Positions 5,537 through 6,722 of a stretch of 6,722 bases of DNA are shown piece by piece. How positions within the stretch are numbered: position 1 is the stretch's first letter; each line of letters begins with the position of its first letter. Made by a program: the position numbers and the translations under genes. Under the pieces are notes generated by a model. That model made no database searches, had not been told where the DNA came from, and was given only the letters and a program-made list of their open reading frames with translations. Origin of the DNA: JAVBTR01 sp031556065 (GTDB taxonomy: Bacteria; Bacillota; Clostridia; Christensenellales; Aristaeellaceae); assembly GCA_031556065.1 (NCBI GenBank), contig JAVBTR010000021.1:1-6722 (forward strand). The letters run 5' to 3'.

Positions 5537-6106
5537 TCAATCCAACAATCGCCCGTAATCGTTCCACTCACCAAACATTTTTCCTTGTTTTGTCTCTTCT
5601 ATTAAGTGCCGCAGTGATTTTCCATAGGCTTCGGGATCACGCTTTTTATAGAAAGCCACATTGTACGCCCGCACCCTTTGGTAAAGTGGAGGGAAGCTTT
5701 TGAACATTGACCAAACCCTTGCCTTTTTCATGGCCGCTTCTATATCCACATCCACCTTGAAGCCTCTCATCCCCATCGGCGGTAAAATATCCCTGCCACG
5801 ATCAGTCATGAGTCCCAATTTTTCTAGCCGCCGCACACGTTCCTTATTCAATTCTGTCCACGGGCTATTCTTTTTTCGAGGGGTGAAGCGCTGCATTCGA
5901 TTTCCATCAATCAGCTTTTGGGTGCTATCAATCCATCCAAAGCAAAGTGCTTCTTCTACTGCATCTAAATACCAAAAGTGTTCAGTATCTATGGGCCTTC
6001 CGCGTTTTAATTCCACCCAACATTCTTTTTCATCCAAAGAATGTTCATCTAACCAGTTTCTGAAATCTGTTCGACTGACGTGTACTAATATATTTTCATG
6101 TTCCAT
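5537..6106 (-). CDS. YdeI/OmpD-associated family protein
   Basis: This 189-residue cytosolic protein has the family motifs EALCFGWIDS (52-61), RFTPRKKNSPWTELNKERV (73-91) and LEKLGLMTDRG (94-104), and its C-terminal region contains SFPPLYQRVRAY (137-148). Length and motif order match full-length YdeI/OmpD-associated proteins (OmdA domain). The molecular function is unknown; annotations mention peptide or bacteriocin protection in a few species. The start ATG 6106-6104 has only a weak site (GGGA about 5 bases upstream); no better in-frame start follows. It has its own promoter (6152-6180) and ends 56 bases before the YoaP-like stub. Confidence 0.87.
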   Translation of the reverse strand: MEHENILVHVSRTDFRNWLDEHSLDEKECWVELKRGRPIDTEHFWYLDAVEEALCFGWIDSTQKLIDGNRMQRFTPRKKNSPWTELNKERVRRLEKLGLMTDRGRDILPPMGMRGFKVDVDIEAAMKKARVWSMFKSFPPLYQRVRAYNVAFYKKRDPEAYGKSLRHLIEETKQGKMFGEWNDYGRLLD

Positions 6107-6151
6107 ATGAATCCCATAAGCGCTTTGATTTGTTGTTCATGGCGATATTTC

Positions 6152-6180
6152 ATTATATCGAAAAAGCGAAGCGCTGTCGA
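6152..6180 (-). promoter_or_regulatory. Promoter of the YdeI-like gene
   Basis: On the minus strand, -35 TCGACA (6180-6175), a 17-base spacer and a perfect -10 TATAAT (6157-6152) form a near-consensus promoter. Transcription would start near 6145, about 40 bases before the ATG at 6106. An inverted repeat CGATAT/ATATCG (6143-6148 and 6155-6160) spans the -10 and start site and could be an operator. A small hairpin (6165-6175, loop AAG) lies in the spacer. Confidence 0.7.
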
Positions 6181-6183
6181 GAG

Positions 6184-6227
6184 GGGGTAACTGGGTTTAG
6201 TTAAACCGTACCCCATGTCAAGGACAT
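6184..6227. repeat. Nested palindromes upstream of the YdeI-like gene
   Basis: An outer stem GGGGTA/TACCCC encloses an inner GGTTTA/TAAACC palindrome (loop GT), giving a nested hairpin at about 6184-6214. It is followed at once by ATGTC-AAG-GACAT (6215-6227), a 5-bp stem with a three-base loop. The block could be an end of the neighbouring IS3-type element or an independent palindromic repeat; no target-site duplication is evident. Confidence 0.4.
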
Positions 6228-6277
6228 TTTAGAGGTGCACTTGTGAAATAATCGTTTCCACGTAGTATAATGGTAAT

Positions 6278-6371
6278 GCTTTACCGGCAGGGAGGATAGG
6301 GCAACGCAGAGGTGCGACCCGAGCGCCCTGCCGGGTTTGCAGGAGGGCGGCACAACAGTGTCGCTCTTTTT
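6278..6371 (+). ncRNA. Candidate small structured RNA
   Basis: A -10-like TATAAT (6266-6271), with a poor -35 TTGTGA at 6241-6246 and 19-base spacing, would start transcription near 6278. The transcript would fold into a hairpin with a 9-bp stem (6284-6292/6326-6334) enclosing an inner hairpin, then end at a 10-bp stem plus T-run (6344-6371). This arrangement resembles a small RNA gene. However, the segment lies in the 3' end of an IS3 remnant and is open on the opposite strand, so it may be a repeat with no transcript. Confidence 0.2.
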
Positions 6372-6395
6372 GCACCGCAGTGCGTTGCCCTCCTG
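6284..6395. other. Highly structured segment with alternative pairings
   Basis: Two stem-loop domains sit side by side. The first has stem CCGGCAGGG/CCCTGCCGG (6284-6292 and 6326-6334) and an inner CGCA/TGCG hairpin (6305-6316) flanked by GGG/CCC. The second has stem CAGGAGGGC/GCCCTCCTG (6340-6348 and 6387-6395) with two inner hairpins (6349-6362 and 6372-6383). A rival 11-bp pairing, 6298-6308 with 6381-6391, would break both domains. It may be a structured repeat linked to the IS remnant. Confidence 0.5.
6344..6371 (+). terminator. Terminator-like hairpin within the structured segment
   Basis: A 10-bp stem (6344-6353 with 6358-6367, two G-T pairs, loop AACA) runs straight into a T-run ending at 6371. 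On sequence alone this is a good rightward rho-independent terminator. It competes with the longer CAGGAGGGC stem that uses 6340-6348. Confidence 0.4.
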
Positions 6396-6422
6396 GAAAT
6401 GAAAGCGATAAACCTTGGGGGT

Positions 6423-6441
6423 GTGGGGGGAACGCCCCCAC
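6423..6441. repeat. GC-rich hairpin
   Basis: A 7-bp perfect stem, GTGGGGG (6423-6429) with CCCCCAC (6435-6441), encloses GAACG. It has no T-run. It lies just beyond the IS3-homologous coding part and encodes the Gly/Pro-rich start of the aberrant tail on the minus strand. Confidence 0.4.
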
Positions 6442-6578
6442 TACGATTCGGTATGCTTGCCAGGGATGACTTTTCAAGCGGATATACACCGGTGACCGTA
6501 TATTGATAGTACTCTTGTGGCGTAAGCCGTACCAGACTCCATTGGGGACGATCTGTGTTGTAATAATCCGCCCAATCA

Positions 6579-6722
6579 TCAATAGGCGTGAATGAGGATG
6601 GCTACCGTGAGGTCTTAGGTGCGGCTGAGGGCATGAAGGAAGACAAAGCCAGCTGGGTTGGCTTTCTGCAATGGCTGCGTGAACGCGGCCTTGAAGGCGT
6701 AAAGCTTGTGATCGGCGACAAG
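6579..6722 (+). pseudogene. IS256/mutator-type transposase fragment, 5'-truncated
   Basis: Reading right from about 6579, the frame encodes 48 residues that continue past the window end: IGVNEDGYREVLGAAEG, then ASWVGFLQWLRERGLEG, then KLVIGDK. This matches the central region of IS256-family transposases (about 400 residues) between the first and second catalytic aspartates; the Asp codon at 6717-6719 is probably the second. The N-terminal half and left inverted repeat are absent: a TAA lies at 6561-6563 and the sequence left of 6579 is the IS3 remnant. The rest may be intact to the right of the window. Confidence 0.85.

Larger units (their letters stand above)
6281..6583 (-). pseudogene. IS3-type transposase C-terminal remnant
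   Basis: On the minus strand, the segment 6580-6473 encodes a typical IS3-family OrfB end: DYYNTDRPQWSLVRL, TPQEYYQY and TGVYPL. The frame then runs on for about 63 residues to a TAA at 6283-6281. That tail is rich in Arg, Pro, Ala and Cys and is encoded by the structured segment, so it is probably not original transposase. The N-terminal part, including the catalytic DDE region, is missing: homology stops near 6580, exactly where an IS256-type fragment begins on the other strand. No start codon or functional protein is expected. Confidence 0.75.

Noticed and set aside
6096..6151. Short upstream ORFs before the YdeI-like gene (starts at 6151 and 6140)
   Set aside because: The first starts immediately after the -10 and would not be transcribed; the second lacks a ribosome site and is only 14 codons.
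6261..6335. A tRNA-like stretch (tagtataatggtaatgc) near 6264-6280
   Set aside because: It recalls a D-arm, but no acceptor stem, anticodon arm or GGTTCGAAT T-arm follows; the downstream pairing forms a different hairpin.

Overview
The window looks like chromosome from a low-to-mid-GC anaerobic Firmicute, probably a gut Clostridium relative of the Oscillospiraceae/Ruminococcaceae type. I infer this from strong AGGAGG-type ribosome sites, sigma-A-like TTGACA/TATAAT promoters, an AraM/EgsA-type glycerol-1-phosphate dehydrogenase, a stomatin-like plus Arc-type gene pair, a short QueG-like ferredoxin protein, and dense small palindromes between genes. No marker gene fixes the species.

Layout, left to right. 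Positions 1-175 hold a run of six adjacent hairpins, the last being a rho-independent terminator for a rightward gene that lies outside the window. A small four-helix membrane protein (182-580, minus) diverges from a rightward two-gene operon: sn-glycerol-1-phosphate dehydrogenase (684-2048), overlapped by 14 bases by a P-loop kinase-like gene (2035-2553). Positions 2554-2697 hold a second palindrome cluster ending in a terminator-like hairpin. Next is a leftward operon of an SPFH/stomatin-like membrane protein (2944-3963) and an 81-residue Arc-type ribbon-helix-helix protein (2688-2933), driven by a clear promoter at 3995-4023.

Positions 4024-4165 contain no convincing gene. The block 4166-6106 is entirely leftward: a YdeI/OmpD-associated protein (5537-6106) with its own near-consensus promoter; a 35-codon stub resembling the C-terminus of YoaP-type proteins (5373-5480); a short QueG-like two-[4Fe-4S] protein (4666-5334, GTG start) whose promoter sits in that stub; and a damaged or two-part membrane/soluble pair (4474-4659 and 4166-4453).

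The right end (about 6184-6722) is mobile-element wreckage: a palindromic block, a highly structured segment of about 110 bases, the C-terminal end of an IS3-type transposase (minus strand), and, abutting it near 6580, the middle of an IS256/mutator-type transposase (plus strand) that leaves the window.

Functionally, the dehydrogenase and kinase are probably cotranscribed and translationally coupled, and the SPFH and Arc genes form a second coupled pair. I see no clear new defence system or biosynthetic cluster. The most unusual signals are the triplet-loop palindrome arrays, the promoter-structure-terminator arrangement at 6266-6371, and the IS3/IS256 junction.
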